This document shows positions 45,216 through 54,330 of a DNA stretch of 64,000 bases, piece by piece; positions within the stretch are counted from its first letter, which is position 1; every line of letters starts with the position of its first letter. The notes below the pieces were generated by a model. That model saw nothing but the letters and a program-made list of their open reading frames with translations, was not told the origin of the DNA and searched no databases. The stretch is from NCBI GenBank assembly GCA_900465665.1, contig UBJO01000044.1:1-64000 (forward strand), given 5' to 3'. The position numbers were made by a program, and so were the translations under genes. This DNA is from Hyphomicrobiales bacterium. Lineage in GTDB: Bacteria > Pseudomonadota > Alphaproteobacteria > Rhizobiales > Rhizobiaceae.

Positions 45216-45333
45216 AGTTGTCTTTTAACTCGGTTCGGTAGCAACGATGTCCTTCGGCCTTGCTGCGTCGCGGCCGTGATTGGTTTCGTTGCCATTTGAG
45301 GCCCGACGACGCACTGTACAGAAAGAGAAAACC

Positions 45334-47190
45334 ATGGGATCGAAACTTGACCGGCTTGCGCACGCACACGGGATCGGCCTCACAAGGCCAGACCCCGAGA
45401 CCGCGGAGGTGGCAATCACTGATGCTACCAAGCGGAAAATTCTTGCAGCGTTGAGGGTGGATATTGACCGCGGCGGCTACGAAGCGGCGTCAAACACGGC
45501 ACCCGTGCAATCGATGGCCAAACCTACACCCAAGTCGTTTTTACCTGCTTGCTTGAGACGAAACCGTCTTTGGGGGATAAGCCTGCAGCTCTACGAGCTT
45601 CGTTCAGCGCGCAACTGGGGCATAGGCGATTTCGAAGATCTTGTGCAAATGATCACACTAGCGGCTTCCCTGGGCGCTGACTTCGTCGGTCTTAATCCAC
45701 TGCATGCACCGTTTCTGGCCGACCCAAATCGATGCAGCCCTTATGAACCGTCGAACCGGCAAATGCTGAACCCACTTTATATAGCAGTGGATAAGGTCCC
45801 AGGTTTTGAGAGCGACCCAGAGCTAGATGCGCGATTGGCAGAGTTGAGGCAAACCGACCTCGTAGATTATGTGGGCGTCACCGAAACGAAGATCACGGCA
45901 TTGCGTGATTTGTGGAAGAAATTTCGTGCATCGAGGGGTAAATTGACGAGTGAGTGGAAGAAATTCAACGCTTTCGTTGAAGATGGAGGTGAAGTTCTTC
46001 GACGGCACGCTTTGTTCGAAACCTTGTCATCGCACATGGGCACGCTGGGAAGAGGCACGGGCTGGCAATCATGGCCACTCGAATACCAGCGCGCCGATTG
46101 CTCAGAGACTGCCGTGTTTGCCAAAGAACATGCAGAAACGATCGACTTTCATATGTGGCTGCAATGGCTTTCTCATCAGCAATTGACCAGTGCTGCAAAC
46201 GCCGCTCGCAAACATGGCCTCCGGATTGGCCTATATCTTGACCTAGCTGTTGGCGAAGCGATCGACGGGTCAGCCACCTGGAGCGAACGCGAAGCGTACA
46301 TCGCCGACGCTACTATAGGGAGCCCCCCTGACCCGTTCGCAACAAAAGGACAGAACTGGCGCTTGGCAGCCCTTCATCCCGCGGCAATAGCGGCAGGAGA
46401 GCGTGCACCTTTCCGGCGCATGCTTTGCACGGCCATGCGTTATGCGGGGGCCATCAGGATCGATCACGCAGCGGCTCTCCAACGACTTTTCCTCGTTCCA
46501 GTTGAATGCACGCCGGATCAAGGGGCTTATGTCGACTATCCGCAGAACGAACTGTTGCAGATCTTGTCCGAGACCTCCAAAAAGTTTCGGTGTCTCGTCA
46601 TCGGGGAAGACCTGGGGATCCTTCCCGACGGCTTGCAAGAAAATCTGGCCGCGGCTCAAGTTTTGTCCTACCGCATTTTATCCTACGAGCGTGACGAGCA
46701 CGGGTTCAAGCCCGCGGATACGTATCCTCGGCTGTCGATTGCGTGCATTTCCACTCATGATCATCAAACGTTGGCTGGCTGGTGGCGTGGCGCGGATATC
46801 AAGGCCCGACTGCAACATGGGATTGTGCCCCCAGATTTGACCAAGACCCACCTTGAAGAAAGGCGTCACGAACGCGAGGATCTCTGGAATGCACTCGACG
46901 ATGCTGGCACACACCCATCTGCTGAACCGCCACCACCGACCGCCAGCGACAGCAAGTTGGACGATTTGGTCGTGCGTGCTCACGAATTTATTGCCAAGAC
47001 TTCATCATTGCTCGTTTCCGTTCGGTTAGCCGACATGACTGCCGAAAGGCGTCCTACGAACATTCCCGGCACGAGCAACAGTTACCCGAACTGGAAACCA
47101 AAGTTGTCTCTCGACTTGGATCATCTAACCGGCCAACCGCTGCTGTTAAGGATCTGCGATGCGATGCGCGAGGAGCGATCGACGTCTTAA
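45334..47190 (+). CDS. malQ: 4-alpha-glucanotransferase (amylomaltase)
   Basis: MalQ transfers alpha-1,4-glucan segments between chains and releases glucose. 618 residues from the ATG at 45334; a frame from 45280 is discarded for lack of a ribosome site. GH77 landmarks: LWGISLQLYELRSARNWGIG, FVGLNPLHAPF, nucleophile D377 in AIRIDHAAAL, acid E425 in VIGEDLG, CISTHDHQTLAGWW. Separate from the glgE operon by about 940 bases but probably in the same pathway, and behind its own stress-type promoter. Confidence 0.9.
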   Translation: MGSKLDRLAHAHGIGLTRPDPETAEVAITDATKRKILAALRVDIDRGGYEAASNTAPVQSMAKPTPKSFLPACLRRNRLWGISLQLYELRSARNWGIGDFEDLVQMITLAASLGADFVGLNPLHAPFLADPNRCSPYEPSNRQMLNPLYIAVDKVPGFESDPELDARLAELRQTDLVDYVGVTETKITALRDLWKKFRASRGKLTSEWKKFNAFVEDGGEVLRRHALFETLSSHMGTLGRGTGWQSWPLEYQRADCSETAVFAKEHAETIDFHMWLQWLSHQQLTSAANAARKHGLRIGLYLDLAVGEAIDGSATWSEREAYIADATIGSPPDPFATKGQNWRLAALHPAAIAAGERAPFRRMLCTAMRYAGAIRIDHAAALQRLFLVPVECTPDQGAYVDYPQNELLQILSETSKKFRCLVIGEDLGILPDGLQENLAAAQVLSYRILSYERDEHGFKPADTYPRLSIACISTHDHQTLAGWWRGADIKARLQHGIVPPDLTKTHLEERRHEREDLWNALDDAGTHPSAEPPPPTASDSKLDDLVVRAHEFIAKTSSLLVSVRLADMTAERRPTNIPGTSNSYPNWKPKLSLDLDHLTGQPLLLRICDAMREERSTS

Positions 47191-47551
47191 GTTGGTAAAC
47201 GATTCTGAGCAGATCGGCTGGCCGAGCTCTGCGATAAACTCGATGGTGCTCGACCGGCGTCCCCGAGACAGGGCTCCGGGGCGGCCAGCCGCTTCACGTG
47301 CCCGAGTTCCTTGACGTTCATTATGCCCTGAACTGCGTTCTCCTTGACGAATATCCCGGAGCCAGCAGTCGAGAGTTTGGTGAGAATAACGCCCGGTGGA
47401 CGCAATGTCGTGAACCAGAAGGCCGCCGCGCACAAGCCGGCGAAGCATGCAATCGCAGTCAAAGAACCAACTGATCTTATTCTCGGCAGGCAAACGTCCT
47501 ACAGTCGTGACTTTGCAGCCCGAGGCTGGTTAACAGTCTCGAGCGCATTCG
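47191..47551. other. intergenic with one weak frame
   Basis: A minus frame 47187-47462 has a hydrophobic helix and protein-like text (LRPPGVILTKLSTAGSGIFV) but only a TTG start with no ribosome site. Not called. Confidence 0.35.
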
Positions 47552-47818
47552 CTATTGTCCAGGCAGTTCTTCGGTATGCGTCGGACCGGCCGGGAGCTTT
47601 TCTTCGGAATGCTCCCTGTCCGCAGCACGGATGGGTGCTGTCGCGAAGGATGACACGTAAAGCGATACCCCAACGGCAACTGCCGCAAAGAGGAAAGCCG
47701 CGCCGATCGAAAATGCGGCACGCTTCGGATCCTCTTTCATCATTCCAAAAGCCAGTGCAAATCCCAGCAGGGCGGCACCGCCTACAACAGCGACAAGCCA
47801 GATATAATTCAAGGCCAT
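47552..47818 (-). CDS. two-pass membrane protein, 88 aa
   Basis: GGAGA abuts the ATG. Two hydrophobic helices (about 6-27 and 36-57: LVAVVGGAALLGFALAFGMM and AFSIGAAFLFAAVAVGVSLY) and a polar C-terminal tail rich in Glu/His. Probably inner-membrane. Function unknown; monocistronic. Confidence 0.6.
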   Translation of the reverse strand: MALNYIWLVAVVGGAALLGFALAFGMMKEDPKRAAFSIGAAFLFAAVAVGVSLYVSSFATAPIRAADREHSEEKLPAGPTHTEELPGQ

Positions 47819-47971
47819 TCTCCACTTTGTGCGACACCAGGGGCCCAGAGCACTTCGATCGGAGCCAATGCGCTCATCGCTACTGGCGTGGATTTGACGG
47901 GCTGCATTGTTGCCCTCTCAACGCGAAGGGTTGCTCGGGCTTGGTCAATCTCACCGGCCGGGCAGCGACTG

Positions 47972-48340
47972 CTAGCGAGCGCGCGACGTCACGGACGAGC
48001 CGGCCTTGCCACCGCCGTCCGCTCCGGCTTCCCCGTTGACGTTCCTCCTTTGCTCGAAGTCGGAAATTGCCTGCTCCCAATGATCAGCATGTCGGCCTTC
48101 GGGGCGACCTGCTTGCTCCCACAACGAGTAAGCACGCTGGCTGATCCACTCGTGACGTTCGCGCTCAAGGTCAGACACTGTTTGACCATGGCTTAAGGAA
48201 ACGCCAGTTCCGCCGGCTTGCCTCGTCGTCTCTTCGTCAAGACCAGGGGCTGTGCCTGGCTCTTCGCCCGAGGACTTTTCCGCTCGTTCCAGGTGCGAAT
48301 GCTTTTTTGGTGTGTTCACGGGATTTCGAACCTTTTTCAT
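47972..48340 (-). CDS. DUF2934 domain protein
   Basis: 122 residues from the ATG at 48340, six bases after AGGA; earlier starts lack spacing. A basic, disordered N-terminal half is followed by the DUF2934 motif WISQRAYSLWEQAGRPEGRH with DHWEQA and a Gly/Ser tail. Third DUF2934 protein of the window. A GGAAC-N16-GGTT promoter lies about 140 bases upstream, leaving a leader with a CCCCTTT/AAAAGGGG hairpin. Confidence 0.7.
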   Translation of the reverse strand: MKKVRNPVNTPKKHSHLERAEKSSGEEPGTAPGLDEETTRQAGGTGVSLSHGQTVSDLERERHEWISQRAYSLWEQAGRPEGRHADHWEQAISDFEQRRNVNGEAGADGGGKAGSSVTSRAR

Positions 48341-48478
48341 TGGCATTCCTGTCCATTTCTTGGTGTACGTTAGAAAAGTGACCCACAGCAATCGGGCGGA
48401 CGTCCCAGCGGGATCGTGCTCAATGGGGTCCGCCCCTTTGGAAAAGGGGGCTGATTTCCGTTCGTTGTTGAACCAATG

Positions 48479-48503
48479 AACCTCGATAGGTCCCTGTTGT
48501 TCC
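48479..48503 (-). promoter_or_regulatory. EcfG-type promoter
   Basis: GGAAC-N16-GGTT for the DUF2934 gene at 48340, with a leader of about 130 bases. Confidence 0.6.
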
Positions 48504-48786
48504 CGAGAAAATTGCTTACGACGTTAAGTTGTCCAGCTTTGAAGCCGGAGCTATCCTGGGTCTTACATAAGCAACATGTTCACGAGCGATCTTTTTGAGC
48601 GCCCTTACTGGAATTTGGCCGTCGTTTGGCTCAAGCAAGGGGTTGATTGAACCAGAACTCAGCTTGCAAATGCAGTGGATCGTGGAGGCTGGGCTCCTGC
48701 ACAGGCGCAACTTGGGCAATCCAATTAATCTGGCCGTCGCCGCTTTTTACCGCAATTGTGGGGCGGATCCAGCAACTGCGGTTGAC

Positions 48787-48811
48787 GGAACAATTACTTG
48801 CCGGTGCGGTT
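48787..48811 (+). promoter_or_regulatory. EcfG-type promoter
   Basis: GGAAC-N16-GGTT, 38 bases before the 48850 start. Confidence 0.6.
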
Positions 48812-48849
48812 TGCAATGCATCCGTTCTCAAACGACGAGAGATTTCAAG

Positions 48850-49089
48850 ATGAGTGGATCGAAACAGCCCGGAACCGATGATAGCCGCGTCTCAGATGGT
48901 GCGGACAAGCGACGTGAAGAACTCGCGGGACAAGCCGCCAAAGGACTACGCACGGCATTGCGCGACCAGGTTTCAAGCCCGGACGCGCAGTCGGCCACGG
49001 ATAAGTTGAAGAAAAGCCCGTCGTCTGAAGCGCTGGGCTCTTCTGCAGAAGAAGCGGTTGAAGACGGTGAAGGTGCAGGCAAGCAATAA
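48850..49089 (+). CDS. disordered acidic protein, 79 aa
   Basis: Starts at the ATG at 48850, just after a stress-type promoter; the open frame from 48595 is ignored because the promoter lies inside it. Highly polar (KQPGTDDSRVSDGADKRREE, SSAEEAVEDGEGAGKQ), with one amphipathic helix in the middle. Resembles short hydrophilin-like stress proteins in composition; no family is recognised. Confidence 0.5.
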   Translation: MSGSKQPGTDDSRVSDGADKRREELAGQAAKGLRTALRDQVSSPDAQSATDKLKKSPSSEALGSSAEEAVEDGEGAGKQ

Positions 49090-49526
49090 CCTTTTGCCAA
49101 GCGGAAAGGCAGCTGCAAACAAAATCCGGATCGGCGTGGGTTCGCAGCTGGGATGCTCGCGGGATGGACCGTCATTGCCGTTAGCAACGTCCCGCCGCCA
49201 AGCTCGTGAGGTACAGCCGACCTGAGCTTGGACCGCTGCTTGCCATTCGCTTGTTAATCCCTTCGCGTTGAGACGGCACACTCGGCAAGAGAAAAACAGT
49301 TCCCGCTTTCAAGCGGAAGAGAATTGTAAAACGGAGGTCGACGCGCGCAAGACGTCGGATCCGCGTGAAGAAGGGTTACCGACCTGATTGCTGGGCCGGC
49401 GTTCATGTTAACGCCACGGTAACGGACAGCTGACCCAGCACCAAGCGGCGAAGGGCCGCTGCAACATAAGACCCTTCGCCATGCCGACGGGGTTGAACCG
49501 GAAGTCTCCCGCGCCGACCTGACTAA
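49090..49526. other. intergenic, possible minus-strand RNA
   Basis: A promoter-like site at 49527-49551 points leftward into this stretch. It holds a 9-bp hairpin (CGAAGGG/CCCTTCG-type, near 49450-49487) but no gene with a start signal. Confidence 0.35.
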
Positions 49527-49551
49527 AACCTTGATGAAAGACCAGAGTTCC
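49527..49551 (-). promoter_or_regulatory. EcfG-type promoter without an obvious gene
   Basis: GGAAC-N16-GGTT on the minus strand; no protein gene with a start signal within 400 bases downstream. Confidence 0.5.
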
Positions 49552-49704
49552 AAGTCTCTTTCGCCAATCTGATGCGCTGGCCACCTGCGCATCGCGCCTC
49601 TGCGGCCGTCGGCAACGAAAGCCTGCCGCCGCTCGCCGTCGGCGAGCTGCTTACGCACGCAGTCGACACCGGGGAATTTTATGCCGGCCGGAAGCTCGCC
49701 CAGT

Positions 49705-49729
49705 GGAACAAATGCACTAGCTCTTGGTT
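49705..49729 (+). promoter_or_regulatory. EcfG-type promoter
   Basis: GGAAC-N16-GGTT, 32 bases before the 49762 start. Confidence 0.6.
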
Positions 49730-49761
49730 GGCATTAGACACTGCTAATGAAGGAGAAGAAT

Positions 49762-49950
49762 ATGCCTCCGATGTCTCTCAACACCCGGACCGAGAAAAGA
49801 CCGGCAACTTCGAATAAGCTGACTCCCCGCTCGAAACCAAATGCTTTGCGGAACGCACAGGTGATACCTCCCTATCGAGTTGACCTGACGTTGATGCCAA
49901 CCACGCTCGATCAAATGATTACCCGACCTCTCGTTGGTCGGGACCACTGA
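49762..49950 (+). CDS. basic hypothetical protein, 62 aa
   Basis: ATG at 49762 has AAGGAG at good spacing; the ATG at 49747 overlaps it. Basic, Pro/Thr-rich (SLNTRTEKRPATSNKLTPRS), little predicted structure. The promoter and ribosome site argue for expression. Function unknown. Confidence 0.5.
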   Translation: MPPMSLNTRTEKRPATSNKLTPRSKPNALRNAQVIPPYRVDLTLMPTTLDQMITRPLVGRDH

Positions 49951-50590
49951 TCGCTTTACATGGCAAAGCCCAGCATAAACCGCGTGTCACACAGGTACGT
50001 CTATTGCTCGATCTCGATCCCCACGAACTGGGGCGAACCGGAGCACCAGATATGACGGAAGTTCTAGGACGAGTATCATTCGCCCTCCCGCTCAGCATGA
50101 CTTCGCGGTTCCGTGGTTCGGAAGCCAGTTGAACATTAATGCCATTGGTGGACGTCTGCAAAAACGATGCCCTTGGGATAACCCGCAACTCTACGATCGA
50201 AAATTGTTCAGGCGGTGTTCGACGCGCTGGCGATTGCCCGAGGTCAGTCGGTTATGCCACGGGCAAGTTTCTGCCGTCGTATGGATTATTCGACATGCCC
50301 ATTCGCCACCAGGGTGTCGCCAGCGCTTTTATCGGGCCGATGACGGACTTCCTAGCGATCTGGTTCGCAAGTTTGGTAGAGCTCCTTCGAGACGGATGCT
50401 TTTAGACGACACGATCATGCTCTCGATGGAGAGCCCTCGGCCGAAGCGCCAACTGCAAGGCCATCTACTTCCAAGAAGCGCGGCGGGCGTTGTGCCGAGA
50501 TTTGTGACTATCCGTTTAAGGCCTGCGGCTCGTTGTAGCGGCACAACTCTTTCTCAGGCGCTACTCCCCGACAAAACGCTGGATTGATGC
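49951..50590. other. intergenic, no gene seen
   Basis: Frames in this stretch lack start signals and motif resemblance. Confidence 0.4.
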
Positions 50591-50615
50591 CGAACCTGAA
50601 AACACCTTTTTCGTT
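50591..50615 (+). promoter_or_regulatory. near-consensus EcfG-type promoter
   Basis: CGAAC-N16-CGTT, one base off in the -35 box, 37 bases before the DUF72 start. Confidence 0.4.
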
Positions 50616-50651
50616 TCGCCTCGTTGGCCGCCACTTTTTAAGGAGAATGAT

Positions 50652-51341
50652 TTGCCCATCATTGCCACCGCGGGCTGGTCCATTCCAAAAAATATCGCTG
50701 ACCGATTTGCAACGGGAGGAAGCAGTCTCACCAGATATGCCTCGGTACTCAATGGGGTCGAGATAAACTCGACCTTTTATCGCAGGCACAAGAGGTCCAC
50801 CTTTGCCCGATGGGCGGACGCTGTCCCGGACAGCTTTCAGTTTGCGGTTAAGATGCCGAAAGACATCACCCACGCCCACGCGATGAAATGCGTTGCTGGC
50901 GCCTTCAGCACCTTCATTGAAGATATTGAGCCGCTCGGGAAAAAGCGCGGGCCGCTACTTTGCCAAATGCCGCCATCTCTCGCATTCGACGCTGGAATCG
51001 AAAGCGCGTTCCAGGCAATGCGAGACTGTGATGATGGCCCGATCGTCGTCGAGGCCAGGCATGAGAGCTGGACGTCCGCCGATGCATTGAAGCTGCTGAA
51101 TACCTATGCTCTTGATCGAGTTTTCGCAGATCCTTCCCCCGTCTGGAAAGCGGATGAATTTGAAACCCCGCCAAAATACTTACGACTGCATGGCAGGCCA
51201 AAGATCTACTATTCCAGCTACACCGCAGATGAAATCAGATCGTTCTCCGACATGGTGGCGTCCGACGGCTGGTGCGTGTTCGACAACACTGCCGCGGGCG
51301 CGGCGATCGATAATGCTCTCACCGTGCTTGAAGACCTCTGA
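50652..51341 (+). CDS. DUF72 domain protein
   Basis: 229 residues, TTG start supported by AAGGAG six bases upstream. DUF72 TIM-barrel pattern: TAGWSIPK, YASVLNGVEINSTFYR, FARWADAVPDSFQFAVKMPK, PLLCQMPPSLAF, VVEARHESWTSADALKLL, YLRLHGRPKIYYSSYT. The family resembles sugar-processing barrels, but the reaction is unknown. Monocistronic; possibly stress-induced by the upstream near-consensus promoter. Confidence 0.85.
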   Translation: MPIIATAGWSIPKNIADRFATGGSSLTRYASVLNGVEINSTFYRRHKRSTFARWADAVPDSFQFAVKMPKDITHAHAMKCVAGAFSTFIEDIEPLGKKRGPLLCQMPPSLAFDAGIESAFQAMRDCDDGPIVVEARHESWTSADALKLLNTYALDRVFADPSPVWKADEFETPPKYLRLHGRPKIYYSSYTADEIRSFSDMVASDGWCVFDNTAAGAAIDNALTVLEDL

Positions 51342-51676
51342 CGATCGAGCGCGTCCGCATGGTACTTCCACCTCCTAAACTTCCTGGGATGCCTCCTTGC
51401 GGCCCGCCATGAAACGCGGTGGCGTCCAGTCGTCGTAAAGGTTAGAGGTCACTAGCGTAACCGGCACCCGAGATACACAGAGCTTTGAACAAGCCGACGG
51501 TTGGACTCGGTCTACGAGAGCGGCACGCTTTTAATGAAAGTAAGTGTGGCCGGTAAATCTTGTCTCGACGATCAGAGCGTCAAATCCTTTGAGTTCCAGC
51601 CAGCGGGCTGGCGCGTAGAGGTCGCCACTTCTTGGCGCTGTGTCCTTGGCCATGCCGTAAAACGGTAAGAGGACCA
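51342..51676. other. intergenic, no gene seen
   Basis: No supportable gene. Confidence 0.4.
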
Positions 51677-51706
51677 AAGGCCGCCGTCATCGTGATGGGC
51701 GGCCTT
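51677..51706 (-). terminator. intrinsic-type terminator hairpin
   Basis: AAGGCCGCC and GGCGGCCTT (9 bp) 13 bases beyond the stop of the 51719 gene, followed by TTGG on the minus strand. Confidence 0.5.
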
Positions 51707-51718
51707 CGCTGTGAACCC

Positions 51719-52027
51719 TCAGTTGTTGTGGGCTGCGCAGGCTTCGTCTTCCGGCGTGGCGTTGCTCTTGCCACCCTGTGTCTGAAGCTTCCCGGATCCC
51801 GCGCTGCTGGCCGGATTGGCACACTTCGTTTTGTCCATCTTCATCGTGCTTCCGGTGGACGTCTTATCGACAGCCTTAGGTTTTTTCATGTCGGTGGTCG
51901 CGCCACCGCCAGTATCACCGTGGTTCTTGTCAATTGTCGAGCCAGCCGGCGCGGGGTTGGACTGAGCGAAAGCGGCGGTCGACATGCCAGCCACCAAGAG
52001 TGCCGTGGCGATGATCTTAATACGCAT
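51719..52027 (-). CDS. secreted disordered protein, 102 aa
   Basis: GAGGA upstream of the ATG. Signal peptide MRIKIIATALLVAGMSTAAF ending AFAQ, then a polar Gly/Ser/Thr/Lys-rich chain with two Cys (KTKCANPAS, DEACAAHNN) that could form one disulfide. Periplasmic, unknown role. A GGAAC-N16-TGTT promoter lies 42 bases upstream and a hairpin terminator follows, so it is a complete single-gene unit. Confidence 0.65.
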   Translation of the reverse strand: MRIKIIATALLVAGMSTAAFAQSNPAPAGSTIDKNHGDTGGGATTDMKKPKAVDKTSTGSTMKMDKTKCANPASSAGSGKLQTQGGKSNATPEDEACAAHNN

Positions 52028-52068
52028 TGCAATTCCTCCTCAGGATTTTGCGTTTTCGACCTAAGCTT

Positions 52069-52093
52069 AACAACGGCTCGTTTACGTTGTTCC
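52069..52093 (-). promoter_or_regulatory. EcfG-type promoter
   Basis: GGAAC-N16-TGTT for the secreted protein at 52027. Confidence 0.55.
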
Positions 52094-52459
52094 CAGTTTC
52101 AAACGAAAATCTCGGAATGCTGGAATGACTAGGCTCAGCCTGGGGTTTGGCGTGGACGTGGAAGCATGGGACGACGTTGAGCCGATGTTGGGCGACGTGA
52201 GGTCATCTATAACTATCCAAAGTGATTGCTTTCAATCGCGTCGCTCGCGGTGTCACCTCATCTAGATATGAAAACCGCGGATCGTTCGGTGCATCCATAT
52301 AGACCACGGTGATATCTCGATTGACGGTTCGCTGTTGAGCACAGCTTTGCCTTTTTCACCTGCCGACGTCAGTGGCCGAGGCGTTATGTCGGTTCCAATT
52401 CGCTGCGATCAGGTTGCCGTCCGCCGCGGTACCGCGATGAAAACGATCGCCGAGGCAAA
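52094..52459. other. intergenic, no gene seen
   Basis: No supportable gene. Confidence 0.4.
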
Positions 52460-52515
52460 AAGAACCCCGCATAAAGCGGGGTCAGGGGTGCTGCAGGAGC
52501 AGCGGACATCCTGAT
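52460..52515 (-). ncRNA. possible short sRNA with housekeeping-type promoter
   Basis: ACCCCGC/GCGGGGT terminator with T-run on the minus strand, similar to that of sRNA A. About 30 bases upstream is a small GCTGC/GCAGC-type hairpin. A TTGAAG-N16-TATGAT pair lies just before (about 52520-52548), so transcription by the main sigma factor is plausible. No ORF. Confidence 0.4.
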
Positions 52516-52770
52516 CATAGCACCGACCTTTTCCACTTCAAGGACTTTTCTCGTCTCTTATCGCCACACGACATTACCGCGGATACTGAGCTGGAAAAAA
52601 GCATATCATGCCGTTAGCATGTTGAGCCGGGCCGACAATATTCCCGTTAAGTTCCCTCGGGATTTGGCCCGACGGGTTGGTGCCTGCCGTTGGCGTAATC
52701 GGTAACCACAGTCATCACCACGGTTGCTTCTGAGAGGCTACCTGTACAGCGCCACTCGCGTGGTTGGATG
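52516..52770. other. intergenic
   Basis: Contains the presumed promoter of the 52460 RNA; otherwise nothing seen. Confidence 0.4.
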
Positions 52771-52830
52771 GAGGGAAGGGAGAGCCGACGACTTACAGGG
52801 GCTTTAGCCCTCCAGATGGTGCTTTGTTCT
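52771..52830 (-). repeat. R-family element, truncated copy R3
   Basis: Retains only the hairpin-2 half of the R family: GGAGGGC...GCCCC inner stem, the CCUGUAA-type junction and GUCGGCUCUCC. Hairpin 1 and the promoter are missing; the -35-equivalent position reads AGAAC. Confidence 0.5.
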
Positions 52831-52964
52831 CGTGAGGATCGCAATAGCGCAGGTCAGCGTGACGGCTCGCAGTTCCTCTAGCCTGTCGCCGGCCTACAAC
52901 GGTTCATGTCCAGTTCATAGCCAAAGCGCCATGGTACTAACATTACCACTGGAAAGGCATAACC

Positions 52965-53285
52965 ATGAATAGAATCTTTTCCCGTATCAATACAGCCGTG
53001 GTTGCGGTTGTCATGACGGCTTCGAGCTTTGGCTTGGCTGCTGCCGCGCCGCTTTCCGCGCAACACACGCAGGTGACATCGGCGGTGGAACTTGTCCAGT
53101 ACCGCGATCACCATCGACGTGACTGGCGCCGACACCACCACCCGCGCGACCGCTACGAGCGTCGGCACGGCCGCCCCGGCTACTGGAACGGGCATAGAGG
53201 TTACCGTGAATACCGCAGGGGCTACCGTCGACATAGTGATGGCTATTACTACCCGCGGTCGGTATTCCAGCTTTATATCCGATAA
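52965..53285 (+). CDS. secreted Arg/His/Tyr-rich protein, 106 aa
   Basis: Signal peptide MNRIFSRINTAVVAVVMTAS ending near LSAQ; the mature part is rich in His, Arg, Tyr and Gly (HHRRDWRRHHHPRDRYERRH, GYREYRRGYRRHSDGYYY). The composition resembles BA14K-like and similar periplasmic rhizobial proteins. GGAAAG upstream. A terminator follows at 53313. Metal or polymer binding is possible but unproven. Confidence 0.6.
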   Translation: MNRIFSRINTAVVAVVMTASSFGLAAAAPLSAQHTQVTSAVELVQYRDHHRRDWRRHHHPRDRYERRHGRPGYWNGHRGYREYRRGYRRHSDGYYYPRSVFQLYIR

Positions 53286-53312
53286 GACGGTCTTGATATC
53301 GCCGAATGCTTA

Positions 53313-53338
53313 GCCCCGTCAGCAATGGCGGGGTTTTT
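53313..53338 (+). terminator. intrinsic terminator
   Basis: CCCCGTC...GGCGGGG hairpin followed by TTTTT, 28 bases after the 52965 gene stop. Confidence 0.7.
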
Positions 53339-53368
53339 CGTTGGTTCATTTCAGTCGGAGAGGCTACA

Positions 53369-53482
53369 ATGAAAGCCTTTGTCATCGTTGCCGTAGTTGT
53401 CGCTGGCGCATCCTTCACGGTCACTGCCATCGGTTGCGCGCACTACGAGCCTGCGGGCCGAGCGCTCTGGTGGGCGCCGTAG
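53369..53482 (+). CDS. 37-aa small membrane or secreted peptide
   Basis: GGAG eight bases before the ATG. MKAFVIVAVVVAGASFTVTA then IGCAHYEPAGRALWWAP: a hydrophobic helix with a possible lipobox-like IGC. The frame continues in readable form past the TAG, so truncation of a longer gene is possible. Confidence 0.4.
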   Translation: MKAFVIVAVVVAGASFTVTAIGCAHYEPAGRALWWAP

Positions 53483-53821
53483 CGTTTGGCTTTCATAGCG
53501 CACGGTTTCGCCAGAACCTTCGCTTTTGGGGCGCTATTTTCGTCGCTCGCTTTGCCCATCGAACGCGCTACCGGACTTCTTGTTCATGGAAAGTTTCTCA
53601 GCTGAGGCTTTGACTTGAAACCTGCTCGCAACTGTTCGTCATTGCGAGAGGCGGTTGCACGACCTAAAAGCTGGATGGCAAGGCATCGACATCCTCGCGA
53701 GGCCGAATCCTTTTTTTGCCGCCTGTCCCAGGAAGTGGACGGTGGCTCGATTAGTCGATTGGATTTTTTCGGTCAAGCCATGTGCTTAGCTTCCGCGCAG
53801 GGCGACACGCAAGCGCAGCAT
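53483..53821. other. intergenic, no gene seen
   Basis: Run-on frame of the 53369 ORF after its stop; nothing else. Confidence 0.35.
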
Positions 53822-53891
53822 TGAAAAAAATTCCCCCGGTGCGAACCGGGGGATAAAGGGAGGCGACCACGGGGACACTTGACGCGGTCAA
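53822..53891 (-). ncRNA. candidate stress sRNA B
   Basis: Hairpin (GACCACG/CGCGGTC-type, 53865-53871 with 53883-53889, one mismatch), a CCUCCC linker, then a perfect 9-bp terminator (53832-53840 with 53845-53853) followed by seven T on the minus strand. Same layout as C and A. No ORF. Confidence 0.5.
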
Positions 53892-53897
53892 TGTAAG

Positions 53898-53922
53898 AAC
53901 CTTTCAAAGATGAAGAAGTTCT
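53898..53922 (-). promoter_or_regulatory. near-consensus EcfG-type promoter of sRNA B
   Basis: AGAAC-N16-GGTT, one base off the -35 consensus. Confidence 0.45.
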
Positions 53923-54330
53923 GACGCTCCTGAGGTTCTGGAGCGGCCTGTCTTTGCGCATGTTGTCACGTTTGCCGCTGAGGCCGCTCGGATCAATCAG
54001 CACGTTTTTTCGAAGCCGCAACTCTAAGTGTTCTGGTGGATCCGATCATTTCATGCGGCGCATGCCGCACCAGTCATTGCTTGATGGACCTTGTCGTACT
54101 TCGCGTCTTGGGTGAGAGCGATCGGCTCGAAGCCGTCGTGTTGCAACGGCCTTCAGGCTCTCTTCCGGAGTTTTTATGAACGCGGATATCTCGGGCTGAG
54201 AAGCTGTGGCCTCATCGCCTTTTCGTGATCGCTCACCTGCTGGATAGGCGCACATCTCCGCCCGCATGACGACCCCCCGGCGACGCTCGTGTCAAGCATC
54301 GGGCGGCTGGCGCAGTGTTGAAGAGACGGT
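53923..54330. other. intergenic between sRNAs B and C
   Basis: No supportable gene. Confidence 0.4.

Noticed and set aside
52640..52660. GGAAC on the minus strand near 52.65 kb
   Set aside because: At 16 and 17 bases there is no NGTT, so it was not counted.
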